From an uncultured Faecalibacterium sp. (GTDB lineage Bacteria; Bacillota; Clostridia; Oscillospirales; Ruminococcaceae): DNA of 57,307 nt. Location: contig CAKSVD010000014.1 of NCBI GenBank assembly GCA_934503275.1, positions 1 to 57,307 on the forward strand. The letters are read 5' to 3'. The position numbers and the translations under genes are program-made. Positions 1 through 8,088 of this stretch are shown here, piece by piece (within the stretch, counting starts at the first letter, position 1; each line of letters begins with the position of its first letter). Under the pieces are notes generated by a model that was given only the letters and a program-made list of their open reading frames with translations, did no database searches and was not told the DNA's origin.

Positions 1-13
1 GAACTTCCTTCAT
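1..13 (-). CDS. Start of a gene running off the window (partial)
   Basis: Only the first four codons (M-K-E-V) are visible. An ATG at 13-11 on the minus strand follows a GGAGG Shine-Dalgarno (21-25) with a 7-base spacer, which is the arrangement used by most genes here. It would be the gene after the VapE-type ATPase in the element's operon. In such elements this place is often held by a small DNA-binding protein or the integrase, but nothing visible identifies it. Confidence 0.35.
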
Positions 14-32
14 AGGCAGACCTCCAATTCCT

Positions 33-217
33 TGTAACCGAACGCCTGTAACCGGGCAGGAAAACTCTCTTTTTCTGCACATAGGCAGTCCGATGCACTT
101 TATACTTTTTCTTCTCTTTTTAAGGTTACATGGTTACAGAAAGAGGAAAACGCAGCAGCCGTGCGGCTTTTCCGCCGTAACTGAGGTGTAACCGAATCTG
201 TAACCAACCGTGTAACC
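33..217. repeat. Seven TGTAACC / GGTTACA heptamers (iteron-like)
   Basis: TGTAACC occurs at 33-39, 47-53, 187-193, 199-205 and 211-217, and its complement GGTTACA at 124-130 and 132-138. The last three copies are spaced exactly 12 bases apart, close to one helical turn. They lie between the VapE-type gene and the next gene of the element. Such clusters suit binding sites for a replication initiator or regulator; that role is inferred. Confidence 0.55.
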
Positions 218-225
218 ACTGTTCA

Positions 226-1575
226 TCAGAAGGGAAAGCCCAGCTGCTTAGCTTCTGCATCCGTTATTTCGGAGAAATCTTCAGCCCCGGTTTCGGGGCT
301 GGTTACGCGCTCCCAGCCTTTCTGAACGCCGTACTTCGGGTAACGCTTGGCGGTCTTGTGCGCCTGCCAGCCTTGGATATCGCCGCGCGAAATGCCGGTG
401 TTCATGATCTCGCAGATAGCACGGGTCTCCCACTCTGCCGGGATATTGGTGTTGCCCAGTGCTTCCGCGTAAAGCTGCTTGGAACACACCCGGTCACCCG
501 TGTAGTCCTCCAGAAAGGCGTAGATCATGCCAGCCTGCGCATCCTCCTGTATGAAGTCCTGCTGATGGGCTTGCAGCGTTTCCTGCATGGCGGGGCTGAA
601 CGCCAGCTTGTAGTTGCCGCTGTTGTAGATGGTCATAGCTTCTGCCCAAAGCTGGTCGATATAGGTGCGAGATTCCTCCTCATTGTCCAGAATGTGCACT
701 TCGGCCAGTTCCGCATCCACTGGGACAGGGATAAAGCGGCGGTTGCCCGTGCGGTCACGGGGCAAAAAATCCTGCCGGTTGGTCGTGCCAGCAAAGACGC
801 ACTGGCGCAGACGGTCGGCAGGATGGGTCTCGTAGGGGACTTTATAGGTCTCCTTCTGCTTGCTGAGAAAGCTCTTGATCTCCTCGATGCTCTTGGCGTT
901 GGCGGTGGCAATCATCTCCGACATTTCAATGATCCAGTGCCCCTGCAGCTTGCGATATACGTTGTCATCGTCCAGCCGCCGCAGGTCATCCGAGAACCAC
1001 TCGTCCTTGACCGCCAGCAGCCGGAAAAAGGTGGACTTTCCCACACCCTGCCCGCCTACCAGACAGAGCATGGTCTCAAATTTACATCCCGGCTGGAACA
1101 CCCGCTTGATGGCACCCAGCAGGAAGATTTTCATGGCTTCGCAAGTGTACTCGTCCTTCGCAGCGCCGAGAAAGTGGTGCAGGACGTGGGCTATCCGTTC
1201 CGTGCCATCCCATTTCAGACTGTTCAGATAATCCCGGATGGGGTGGTAACGGTTCTCGTTGGCAACGATGCGGATAGCGGATTCAATTTTCTTCTCGCTG
1301 GAAATGCCGTATTTCTCCATCCGGCGCAGGATATACTTCATGTCAGTGTCGTTCAGGGTCTTGCCGGAGCGGGGCCAGCCCACGGGCTTCACAATGTCGA
1401 TGCGCTCGCTCAACAAGTTCAGCCGGATGGCATCGGCAAGCACATGGTCATTCTGCAAAATCGTGATGCAGTTTTGGATCGTCCGTTGGATTTCTCCGTT
1501 GGAGTGCTTGGTCAGCATCGCTTTCACATCTTCAACGGTTCGGGGAGTGCGTTCTTCGTTGACTTCTTTGCTCAA
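226..1575 (-). CDS. VapE-family P-loop ATPase (putative replication helicase of the element)
   Basis: 449 aa. The protein belongs to the virulence-associated E (VapE) family of P-loop ATPases found in phages, satellites and integrative elements, where it usually acts as a helicase beside a primase. Walker A GGQGVGKST lies at residues 174-182. A Walker B-like stretch WIIEMSE lies at about 214-220, and the conserved TNR/GNRRF block of the family follows (about 265-282). No primase domain is fused to it. Its ATG overlaps the relaxase stop codon by 4 bases (ATGA), so the two are probably translationally coupled. Downstream are the TGTAACC repeats, plausible sites for its own initiation complex. 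The family call is firm; the role in replication of this element is inferred. Confidence 0.85.
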   Translation of the reverse strand: MSKEVNEERTPRTVEDVKAMLTKHSNGEIQRTIQNCITILQNDHVLADAIRLNLLSERIDIVKPVGWPRSGKTLNDTDMKYILRRMEKYGISSEKKIESAIRIVANENRYHPIRDYLNSLKWDGTERIAHVLHHFLGAAKDEYTCEAMKIFLLGAIKRVFQPGCKFETMLCLVGGQGVGKSTFFRLLAVKDEWFSDDLRRLDDDNVYRKLQGHWIIEMSEMIATANAKSIEEIKSFLSKQKETYKVPYETHPADRLRQCVFAGTTNRQDFLPRDRTGNRRFIPVPVDAELAEVHILDNEEESRTYIDQLWAEAMTIYNSGNYKLAFSPAMQETLQAHQQDFIQEDAQAGMIYAFLEDYTGDRVCSKQLYAEALGNTNIPAEWETRAICEIMNTGISRGDIQGWQAHKTAKRYPKYGVQKGWERVTSPETGAEDFSEITDAEAKQLGFPF

Positions 1576-2933
1576 TAAACATCACCTCGTGTTTCTGACT
1601 TTTCGGCGGTAGGCGGGACAGATGGCTTCCGCTGTGCCTGTTCTGCCTGCAAGCGATTCAGCAGTTGCAGAACGGAATCTCGTGCTTTCTCCTTAACCTG
1701 CTCCTTGCTTTTCTGACGGACTTCCGGCTTCAGGAGCTTCTCCTGCAGACGTGCGGTGGTGGTCTGCATGGTCTTGAGGAACTTGTCCAGCACGCCATCC
1801 AAACGGTGAGCGACATACTCTCTCGTGGTCTGCGGAGCCTTACGTTCCGGGGACAGCACCCACTTCTTCGTGTCCTCGATCATCCGCATATCTTCCTTCC
1901 GGGTCTCGGTGCGCACCACATCGGTCACGACCTCCACCGCCTTGTCGTAGGCCGCAGCCGAAACTTCATCGATCAACGCTTCCATGTCGTTGACCTTGAG
2001 GGTCAGCTTGTCCAGCTTGTTCTGCTGGGCGGCAAGCTGCTTCTTTTGCTTGGCAAGGATGAAATCCTGCTTTTCCAAATATTTGCGGTTGCCATACTCC
2101 GCTTCTTCCTCCAATTCCAGACCATGCCGTTTTGCAATCTCGAACAGCATCTTCCGGCAGGCGGCATCAAAGGTGATTTTGCGGTTGTTGCGGCGGCTGA
2201 GGGGCTTGTCCGGGTCGGGCAACCCGAAGCCTAGTGCTTCCAGTGCCTTTTCCTGCTGGGGAGCTACCTCGCCGTACTTGTTCTCACAGTCGAACACATG
2301 ACGCTCATGGATGTGGGGCGTGCTTTCATCCAAATGCAGTGCCCAGTCCAGCACATGAACGTGTTCGCCAAACTTGGTCTTGAACTCGTCAATGAACTCC
2401 GTGACGATGTTCAGCAAGTCCTCTGCCGAAGCGTGTTCGTCCAGCGTCCCAAGCTGGTAGATGGTCTCCTCCGGGCAGGTCTTGCGGCTGGACAGCAGGT
2501 CAGGAATGGAGCGATTACGCTCCGTGTGCCGAATCTTGGCATTGCGCTCGTTCTGACTTTCCACAAAATTGGAATAGCGGCTCTCGTAAAATTGTCGTTC
2601 TACCTCCGAGAAGGTCGCTGCCAGATCGTCCGGGTCGGGTGGAGCAAGAGCCGAGCGGAAACCGTGGAAGCAGTCCCAGTAGATGTTGCCCTTGGCGCGT
2701 TCCGGGTCGATGTGCTCACTGTTGGCAAGGTTGAAACTCCGGTCATTGTGCTTGGGGTTATAGGTGCCGTGTTTTCCGGCTCGTCCGTTGTGTCGTGTCA
2801 GTTTCAGATAGACATCCCTCCGTTTCAACAGCTTGGCGGGGAAAGCGCAGCAGCGAAGCTGCTGGATCTGCCGCCGTTTTGCGCCAGATAATACCCAGTA
2901 GGATATGACGCACAGCATCATATCACTGGGCAA
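1572..2933 (-). CDS. MOBV (Pre/Mob) relaxase
   Basis: 453 aa as the longest frame. Family: plasmid recombination/mobilization proteins that nick oriT and pilot single-stranded DNA during conjugation. The motif H-x-D-E-x-T-P-H-x-H lies at residues 200-209, the metal-binding signature of MOBV relaxases. Before it is the conserved block RHNGRAGKHGTYNPKHNDRS (47-66). The C-terminal half (about 275-430) is highly charged and predicted helical or coiled. The true start is uncertain. The first 40 residues do not look like the family, and a GGAGGG (2816-2821) sits just before a CTG codon ahead of KLTRHNGR, with no ATG in frame there. A 7-3-7 hairpin (2848-2864) also lies in this N-terminal stretch, so it may really be upstream oriT DNA. 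No conjugation machinery is visible, so the element may be mobilized by others. Confidence 0.88.
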   Translation of the reverse strand: MPSDMMLCVISYWVLSGAKRRQIQQLRCCAFPAKLLKRRDVYLKLTRHNGRAGKHGTYNPKHNDRSFNLANSEHIDPERAKGNIYWDCFHGFRSALAPPDPDDLAATFSEVERQFYESRYSNFVESQNERNAKIRHTERNRSIPDLLSSRKTCPEETIYQLGTLDEHASAEDLLNIVTEFIDEFKTKFGEHVHVLDWALHLDESTPHIHERHVFDCENKYGEVAPQQEKALEALGFGLPDPDKPLSRRNNRKITFDAACRKMLFEIAKRHGLELEEEAEYGNRKYLEKQDFILAKQKKQLAAQQNKLDKLTLKVNDMEALIDEVSAAAYDKAVEVVTDVVRTETRKEDMRMIEDTKKWVLSPERKAPQTTREYVAHRLDGVLDKFLKTMQTTTARLQEKLLKPEVRQKSKEQVKEKARDSVLQLLNRLQAEQAQRKPSVPPTAEKSETRGDVY

Positions 2934-2954
2934 GGCGTTCCCCCTTGACTCCCT

Positions 2955-3449
2955 TCAACGGGCCATTTTGGCCCGTTGATTTTGGCAAGCTGGCGGGCAA
3001 AGATTTGCGAATCCCTGCCCACCAACTTGTCCGGCTTTTTCAGTGGGCCATTTTGACCCACTGATTTCGTTACGGGTGGAATCAAGTGGTCATTTTGACC
3101 ACCTGATTTTTACGGAGTGGGAGTGACGTGTAACAGATAAAACCGAAGTTATCAAAATGAGAACTCCGGTGGCTCTGCCACGGATGCAATCAAGTTATCA
3201 TTTTGATAACTTGATTTTGATACGGCTACAATCAAGTTCCCAAAGTGGGAACTTGATTCGGCGGGAGTTGCAAATCAAGTTACGGAAAGCGTAACCTGAT
3301 TTCAGATGACAGCCCGAATTCCCACTTTGGGGATTTGGGAGTGAGCGATTAAGAGTTACGGTATTTTGGCACTTCCCAGAATGGGAAGTGCCACTTTACT
3401 AGATAAAAGCAGCACCGATGAGGAACTTGACAAACTTTGTCAAGTTCCT
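2955..3449. repeat. Hairpin array, first part (10 palindromes)
   Basis: Interrupted palindromes lie at 2955-2979, 3040-3064, 3081-3107, 3147-3165, 3189-3215, 3231-3257, 3274-3300, 3317-3338 (weak), 3367-3393 and 3421-3449. Five are exactly 27 nt, with two 12-base arms around a 3-base centre. Those at 3189, 3231 and 3367 are perfect; 3081 and 3274 have one mismatch. Stem sequences differ from unit to unit. Four units (3081, 3189, 3231, 3274) share outer arms beginning ATCAAG and ending CTTGAT or CCTGAT. GTTACG occurs at 3069-3074, 3279-3284 and 3355-3360, and CGTAAC at 3290-3295. Centre-to-centre spacing is about 40-55 bases in the densest part. The last hairpin overlaps the stop codon of the zinc-ribbon gene. 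No known repeat class fits. Confidence 0.85.
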
Positions 3450-3784
3450 AAAAGAGAAGTGTGAACTGTCGCTTTACGCTGGCGGTAGTCTTTCTGCCGA
3501 CAGGCATTGCTGCAATATCTGGCATCCGCCCGAATCGGTAAGAACTGCTCCCCGCAGCAAGCACAGGTATATGTTCCACATTCGGCACGCTTTTTAAGGC
3601 TTTTCCGCAGATTCAGCATCTTGTGGCCGCAGGTCTGGAAGCTGCAATATTTGCGGTTTCGGGTCTGGGTGTAGATGATTTTCCGGCAGTATTCACACTG
3701 GATTCTGCGCACACTGGGGTCGCCATCAATGAAATATTCCATCAAGGTGTCCTGATTTTCGCGTTCCCATTGTTCTGTTGTCAT
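3440..3784 (-). CDS. Small double zinc-ribbon protein embedded in the hairpin array
   Basis: 114 aa from the ATG at 3784. This start is chosen because AAGGAGG (3791-3797) lies 7 bases upstream, whereas the ATG at 3790 abuts that site. The first cysteine group is CEYC with a later YCSFQTCG, the second CACC with a later RYCSNACR, which suggests two treble-clef or ribbon zinc modules. The tail is basic (RQKDYRQRKA). I do not recognise a named family; 'zinc-ribbon protein of a mobile element' is the safest label. Hairpins of the same kind lie directly on both sides, and its stop codon is inside one, so a role in binding or maintaining the array is tempting but unproven. Confidence 0.65.
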   Translation of the reverse strand: MTTEQWERENQDTLMEYFIDGDPSVRRIQCEYCRKIIYTQTRNRKYCSFQTCGHKMLNLRKSLKKRAECGTYTCACCGEQFLPIRADARYCSNACRQKDYRQRKATVHTSLLGT

Positions 3785-3820
3785 AGGCATCCTCCTTTGG
3801 CTGTTACGGGTGTGTGGTGG

Positions 3821-4246
3821 ATAATGAAAAACATTATTTGCCAAAGTGTTACGAAAGCATGGCTGTTATCAAAATGGTAACAGCCACTTTTGCACAATAA
3901 AGCGTTACGATTGTCTGGTTGGTGATCAAAATGATCACCAACTAAAATCTGTGCGTTATGGCTGGGTGGTAAGTGGATATTTTGTCCATTTACCACTTTC
4001 AAGTGGTGAGTTACGGTTTTCGTAACCCACCACTTTTCACCGTGGCTTGACAAAATGTCAAGTCGAGGTCAAACGTAACACGAACGGAGTCAATGTGGAC
4101 AAATTGTCTACATTGATTCAAGCTGCGGCAATTCACCCCATGTGGTCAAAATGTCCACATGGGGTCAGCCGTAACGCAGAAGGTTATTCTGGCGAATGAC
4201 GTTTTGCGTCATTCACCACATCAACTGGCCATTTTGACCAGTTGAT
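3821..4246. repeat. Hairpin array, second part (10 palindromes)
   Basis: Palindromes lie at 3821-3837 (weak), 3860-3886, 3917-3943, 3966-3996, 4001-4035, 4046-4062, 4090-4116, 4136-4164, 4191-4217 and 4220-4246. The units at 3860, 3917, 4090, 4191 and 4220 are 27 nt with the 12-3-12 layout of the first part. The central bases are mostly AAA or TTT. Several mismatches are G-T pairs, which a folded strand would tolerate. GTTACG occurs at 3803-3808, 3848-3853, 3904-3909 and 4010-4015, and CGTAAC at 4021-4026, 4074-4079 and 4170-4175. No open reading frame of convincing size lies in this part. Confidence 0.85.
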
Positions 4247-4718
4247 ATTGGGTGCGCCGTTCTCCCTGCATGGATTTCCTGCCCCCTTCCAGCGGCGTTT
4301 TCCGGCTCTCCCACTTGGGGGTCATCGCCGGGTATCCCATGCAGACGGTCTTTCTGTTTTCAAGGTGCGGTGCTGGATTTGGCAATAAAAAATCGCCACA
4401 CAACAACCTGAACCTGACCATTCCTTCCGGGATGGCCTTGGTTCGGGTTCGTTATGTAGCGATAGAAAGTTAAAAACTTGCTCCGGCTCCTTCGGGAGCC
4501 GAGCTGGAACTCTAAGTAAATATGTTATATTAAATTGTTGGGATAGATTACCACAAAAATCGCAGTGTGTCAACAAAAAACTTTGAAAACACGCCACTTT
4601 CGGCAGTGTGCAAGAAAACGCAAGGGAAACCTTGGTAAAAAGAGAGAGAATGAGACAGCTCGTCCTGTTCGATATGATGTATCCAACAGCTTTCATTTTT
4701 GTAACAGGCATAGCACAA
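4247..4718. other. Non-coding stretch between hairpin array and restriction genes
   Basis: No frame here resembles a gene. An imperfect 45-base hairpin lies at 4405-4449 (arms AACCTGAACC and GGTTCGGGTT). A short one lies at 4485-4500 (GGCTCC, loop TTC, GGGAGCC). From about 4500 the sequence turns AT-rich. I see no tRNA or other RNA gene. Confidence 0.5.
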
Positions 4719-4756
4719 AAAGGCGGTCATCTGCACCCATGCAGGCAGCCGCCTTT
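4719..4756 (-). terminator. Terminator of the restriction-modification operon
   Basis: Stem AAAGGCGG / CCGCCTTT with a 22-base loop. On the minus strand it is followed by a T run, 24 bases past the helicase gene stop. Confidence 0.7.
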
Positions 4757-4779
4757 GGTTTTATGCCGTATTCTATTTC

Positions 4780-7700
4780 TCAGTCTCTGAAGATCTTATC
4801 CAGTTCCCTTTCCATGGTGCCCGCCTTGGCAAATTCCAGCGTATCCGCCTGACGGATATGGTGGGCGGTGATGCCGTGACCCTTTGCAAAGCCCAGAATG
4901 TAGCTGATGGCAATGCGGTAGATGATCTCGGTCGGCGCAAGCCCATAGACCTGCTTGGCAAAGATATGTTCCAGCCGGGCGTTATCGTCCGGGAAGGCTT
5001 GCCGCATCTTCTCGCTGCGGTAAAGGCGCTTGACGATTTCCGTAATGTACAGGCCGGACTTCATGTAGGGGTCCAGGAAGGTTTTGCCGGGGTCATCGAA
5101 GCAGCCGGGGTTTTCCTGCTCCAGCAAGTCCACCATCTTTTTCACCACCCACTTGGGGGTGAAGATCTGGTTGGTTTTCTGGGGCGGGATGTAATCGAAG
5201 ATATCCTCGGTGCGGCTCTCGTCAAAGTAATCCGCCAGCTTGACCTTCAGGTTCAGGAACTCCTTCACCGAATCGTCAAACACCACCGGGTCGAACAGGT
5301 GGCCTGCAAAGTGCTCCTCCTGTCCGGTGGCTTGGTTGATGTACGGTCCGCCGTCCCGCAAAAAGCGGAACTGTTCCAGCGTGATGCTGGTGACCTCCTG
5401 AAAGACCTTGTCCGGGATGATCCGGTCAAAGTTTGCCAGTGTCACGGTCTCGTCGCCGTAGGCCATGAGGAAGGACGGGATGGTGCGGGAAAAGCCCCGC
5501 AGATGGTCACGGACGGTGTCCTCGTAGCCCTTTTTCTCCTGCTCCTTCTGGTTGGTCTCCACGGTGCGCACGATGGTCTGCTGCATCTCCTGCGCCGTCT
5601 GCTGGATGGTGGATTGCAGCGTCTCCATCAGGGCGGCGGTGCTCTGCTGTTGCTTTGCGTCAAACTCCCGGTTCACCTGCTGGCGCTGCTGGGCTGTGGT
5701 GCAGCTTTGCAGCTGCTGGGTGCGCTGGGTCTCCAGCTGGCTCTGGTCGATGCGGTAGTTGTCCACCACCTTGTTCACCGCCACGTCCATTTTGGCTTTG
5801 GCGGTGCTCTCAAACCGCTTCTGGTCGGACAGCTTCAGGTCCCGCCCATACTCCTGCTTTGCCTGCTCCACCATGGGGGTGATGATCTCCTTGGTGATGC
5901 TCTTTTTCAGGGGTTCCAGATGCTCTTCTTTGGCAGGAGCCGGGGCATCGGTCAGGTCTTGCAGGGCGGTGTCCAGCGCCGGGGTGCTCTCGTAAATTTT
6001 TGCCCCGAACACATCCGCTGCCTTGCCGATGACGTAGCCCTCGTCCAAATCCACCTCGCCCTTGTCGTTCAGGGAGAGGTCTGCGCCGGTGTCCGGGGTG
6101 ATCTGGATGGGCTTTGCCTTGGCTTCGCTGATGGGCTGGAAGTTTTGCAGAATGTCCAGCACCTCCTGCGGGGCACTGAACACGTTGGAAATGTTCTGGA
6201 ACAGGAAATTGCTCTGGAAGCCCATCCGCACCACTTCCTTGGACTTGATTTTCCGGGGGATGCTGAGGACTTTTTCTGCATCCAGCGGGATCATCTCCCC
6301 TTCCTCGTCCTCGCCGATGACCGGGAAGAAGTTGAGCAGATTCTGGATGTGCGCCTTGCGCTCCTCGGTGTCGCCCTTGCCGCTGGCGGTGTCCTGTGAA
6401 AGGTCGTTGGCGAACTGCTCGTAGATCAGCAGAGTGCGGGCGGGGTCAAAATCGAACACATAGGCGTTCTCTTTGCGGCGGAAGGTGCCGTTTTCGTGGA
6501 AAAGGCAGGGGTTCTGGGCACGGAACGCCGCCTGCATATACAGCGCCGGGCTTTTCAGGTTGGAGAGCATCAGCACCGCCGACCACTCCGGGATGGTGAC
6601 ACCGGTGGTCAGCTGCCCCACCGACAGGGTGATGGTCTTTTCGTGGTGGGCGATGGCGGCTTTTACCCGGTCAAAGCTCTTCTGGTTCTCGTCCGTGTCG
6701 TCCAGCTTGCCGTCACCGGCGGCAAGGATCACCTCATAGTCCCGGAATACCGGGTGCGCCTGCAGCTTTTTTGCCAGCGCTCTGGCACTGTCCACCCGGT
6801 TCAGCAGCCAGAAGGTATGCTTCAGCTCTGCCCGCAACTCCGGGGTGGAAAACGGAAACTTGTTCTGGGTGGTCATGGCATCCAGAAAGCGATCCACCTC
6901 GGCGTCGTGCTCAAAGCTGCCGCTGGGCTTTACCTTGAAAAACTCGTTCAGGTCAAAGGCAAATTCCTGCGTTTCGCCGTCGATCTCCACCCCCTGCTGA
7001 ATTTCGTCCCGGATGATCTCGGACATCTGGTAGGTGTAGAGGTTGAGCATGGGGAGGTTTGCGTAGGGGTTCTGCTGCCCCGGTGCGCCCTGCCAGTTCC
7101 GCTTGGCGGCCTGCTCGTCGGCGTAGGTCCAGTTGAAGATGGCATTCCCGGCAAACTTGTCGTTCGCCAGCGCCTTGAAGGGCGTGCCGGACAGGTGCAG
7201 CGTGAACTTGCGGCGGATGCGGTCAAAGGCAAGGTCGGTCTTGTAGGTATCCACGCCCTCGTGGGCTTCGTCGATGACCAGCACATCCCAGTTCAGCTCG
7301 GTCAGGTGGCGCAGCTTGTCGTACTCGCCGCCGAAATATTTCGAGCCTTTCATGTCCTGCAGGCTGACGAACTCAATGCGCTTATACAGCTCCTCGCCCT
7401 GTGCGGCGGCATCCAGATAGCTCTGCTCGTCCAGCACATGGGGCTGCCCGGCAAGGGCATCCACATGGCTGACGAAGAGATAGCCGGACTCCCTGCCCAG
7501 AAAGCGCACATAGTCGCTGTACCAGCTGTTGGCGATGGCCGGGCGGTTGGTGACGATGAGCACCGTCTGTGCATCGACCTGCTTGCAGAAATCGTAGACA
7601 GAGAGGGTCTTGCCAAAGCGGGGCTTGGCGTTCCACAAAAACTCCCCGCCGGGGTGGCTCTGACAATAGGCTTTGGTCTGTGCCACGGCCTCTGCCTGCT

Positions 7701-8088
7701 CCTTCCGCAGGGTGTAGGGGATGGCGGCATCCAGCTTTACCCTGCCCCGGTTCATGCGGAAATCCTGAAAATACCGCCGGGACTGCTCACCATCCAGATG
7801 GAACCACTCGTTTTTGCGGTCGTTCTCCACCCGGAGTTTGCGGAGATAGGCGTGGAAATCGTGGTCGGTGAACACCTCGCCGCTGCCGTCATCGTAGACG
7901 GCATTGCCCCGCCACTCCTCGTGGTACAGCACATCGGCGGTGTGGGTCTGCTGTTTCAGGCGTTTGTCCACCGATTGCTCGGTGTAGCCGATCTTCGTCC
8001 AGCCGTTGTGCCGGGCAATTTCCGGGGTGGTATAGGCGTAGATCATGGGCACCACCTGCCGGGCAGTGCGCAGGGTTATGCCAGCCAT
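4780..8088 (-). CDS. Restriction helicase: GIY-YIG-like domain + DEAH helicase + partial methylase-like domain
   Basis: 1102 aa. Residues about 15-90 (IYAYTTP, then TKIGYTEQSVDKRL) resemble a T5orf172/GIY-YIG nuclease domain. A superfamily 2 helicase follows: motif I AKPRFGKT at 154-161, DEAH at 273-276, SGTPF at 300-304, and a motif VI-like QAAFRAQNP. A Gln/Thr-rich helical segment lies around 780-860. The last 130 residues carry methyltransferase-like pieces: FTPKWVVKKM near 976, and DPYMKSG at about 1006, where active enzymes have D-P-x-x-G-S/T-G. The likely role is restriction of unmodified DNA by ATP-driven translocation and cleavage, together with the methylase upstream. The start shares one base with the methylase stop (TAATG) and has AAGGAG 9 bases before it, so the two are coupled. 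A start at MIYAYTT (8046) is possible. Confidence 0.85.
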   Translation of the reverse strand: MAGITLRTARQVVPMIYAYTTPEIARHNGWTKIGYTEQSVDKRLKQQTHTADVLYHEEWRGNAVYDDGSGEVFTDHDFHAYLRKLRVENDRKNEWFHLDGEQSRRYFQDFRMNRGRVKLDAAIPYTLRKEQAEAVAQTKAYCQSHPGGEFLWNAKPRFGKTLSVYDFCKQVDAQTVLIVTNRPAIANSWYSDYVRFLGRESGYLFVSHVDALAGQPHVLDEQSYLDAAAQGEELYKRIEFVSLQDMKGSKYFGGEYDKLRHLTELNWDVLVIDEAHEGVDTYKTDLAFDRIRRKFTLHLSGTPFKALANDKFAGNAIFNWTYADEQAAKRNWQGAPGQQNPYANLPMLNLYTYQMSEIIRDEIQQGVEIDGETQEFAFDLNEFFKVKPSGSFEHDAEVDRFLDAMTTQNKFPFSTPELRAELKHTFWLLNRVDSARALAKKLQAHPVFRDYEVILAAGDGKLDDTDENQKSFDRVKAAIAHHEKTITLSVGQLTTGVTIPEWSAVLMLSNLKSPALYMQAAFRAQNPCLFHENGTFRRKENAYVFDFDPARTLLIYEQFANDLSQDTASGKGDTEERKAHIQNLLNFFPVIGEDEEGEMIPLDAEKVLSIPRKIKSKEVVRMGFQSNFLFQNISNVFSAPQEVLDILQNFQPISEAKAKPIQITPDTGADLSLNDKGEVDLDEGYVIGKAADVFGAKIYESTPALDTALQDLTDAPAPAKEEHLEPLKKSITKEIITPMVEQAKQEYGRDLKLSDQKRFESTAKAKMDVAVNKVVDNYRIDQSQLETQRTQQLQSCTTAQQRQQVNREFDAKQQQSTAALMETLQSTIQQTAQEMQQTIVRTVETNQKEQEKKGYEDTVRDHLRGFSRTIPSFLMAYGDETVTLANFDRIIPDKVFQEVTSITLEQFRFLRDGGPYINQATGQEEHFAGHLFDPVVFDDSVKEFLNLKVKLADYFDESRTEDIFDYIPPQKTNQIFTPKWVVKKMVDLLEQENPGCFDDPGKTFLDPYMKSGLYITEIVKRLYRSEKMRQAFPDDNARLEHIFAKQVYGLAPTEIIYRIAISYILGFAKGHGITAHHIRQADTLEFAKAGTMERELDKIFRD

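Noticed and set aside
2955..4246. CRISPR array
   Set aside because: There is no constant repeat. The palindromes themselves vary while only their size is kept, and no cas gene is near.
2955..4246. Integron attC cassette array
   Set aside because: Spacing is only about 30-57 bases with no cassette genes, GTTACG does not match the GTTRRRY core, and no integron integrase is visible.
4221..4852. Short frames on both strands between array and R-M operon
   Set aside because: They overlap hairpins and the operon terminator and show no family features.
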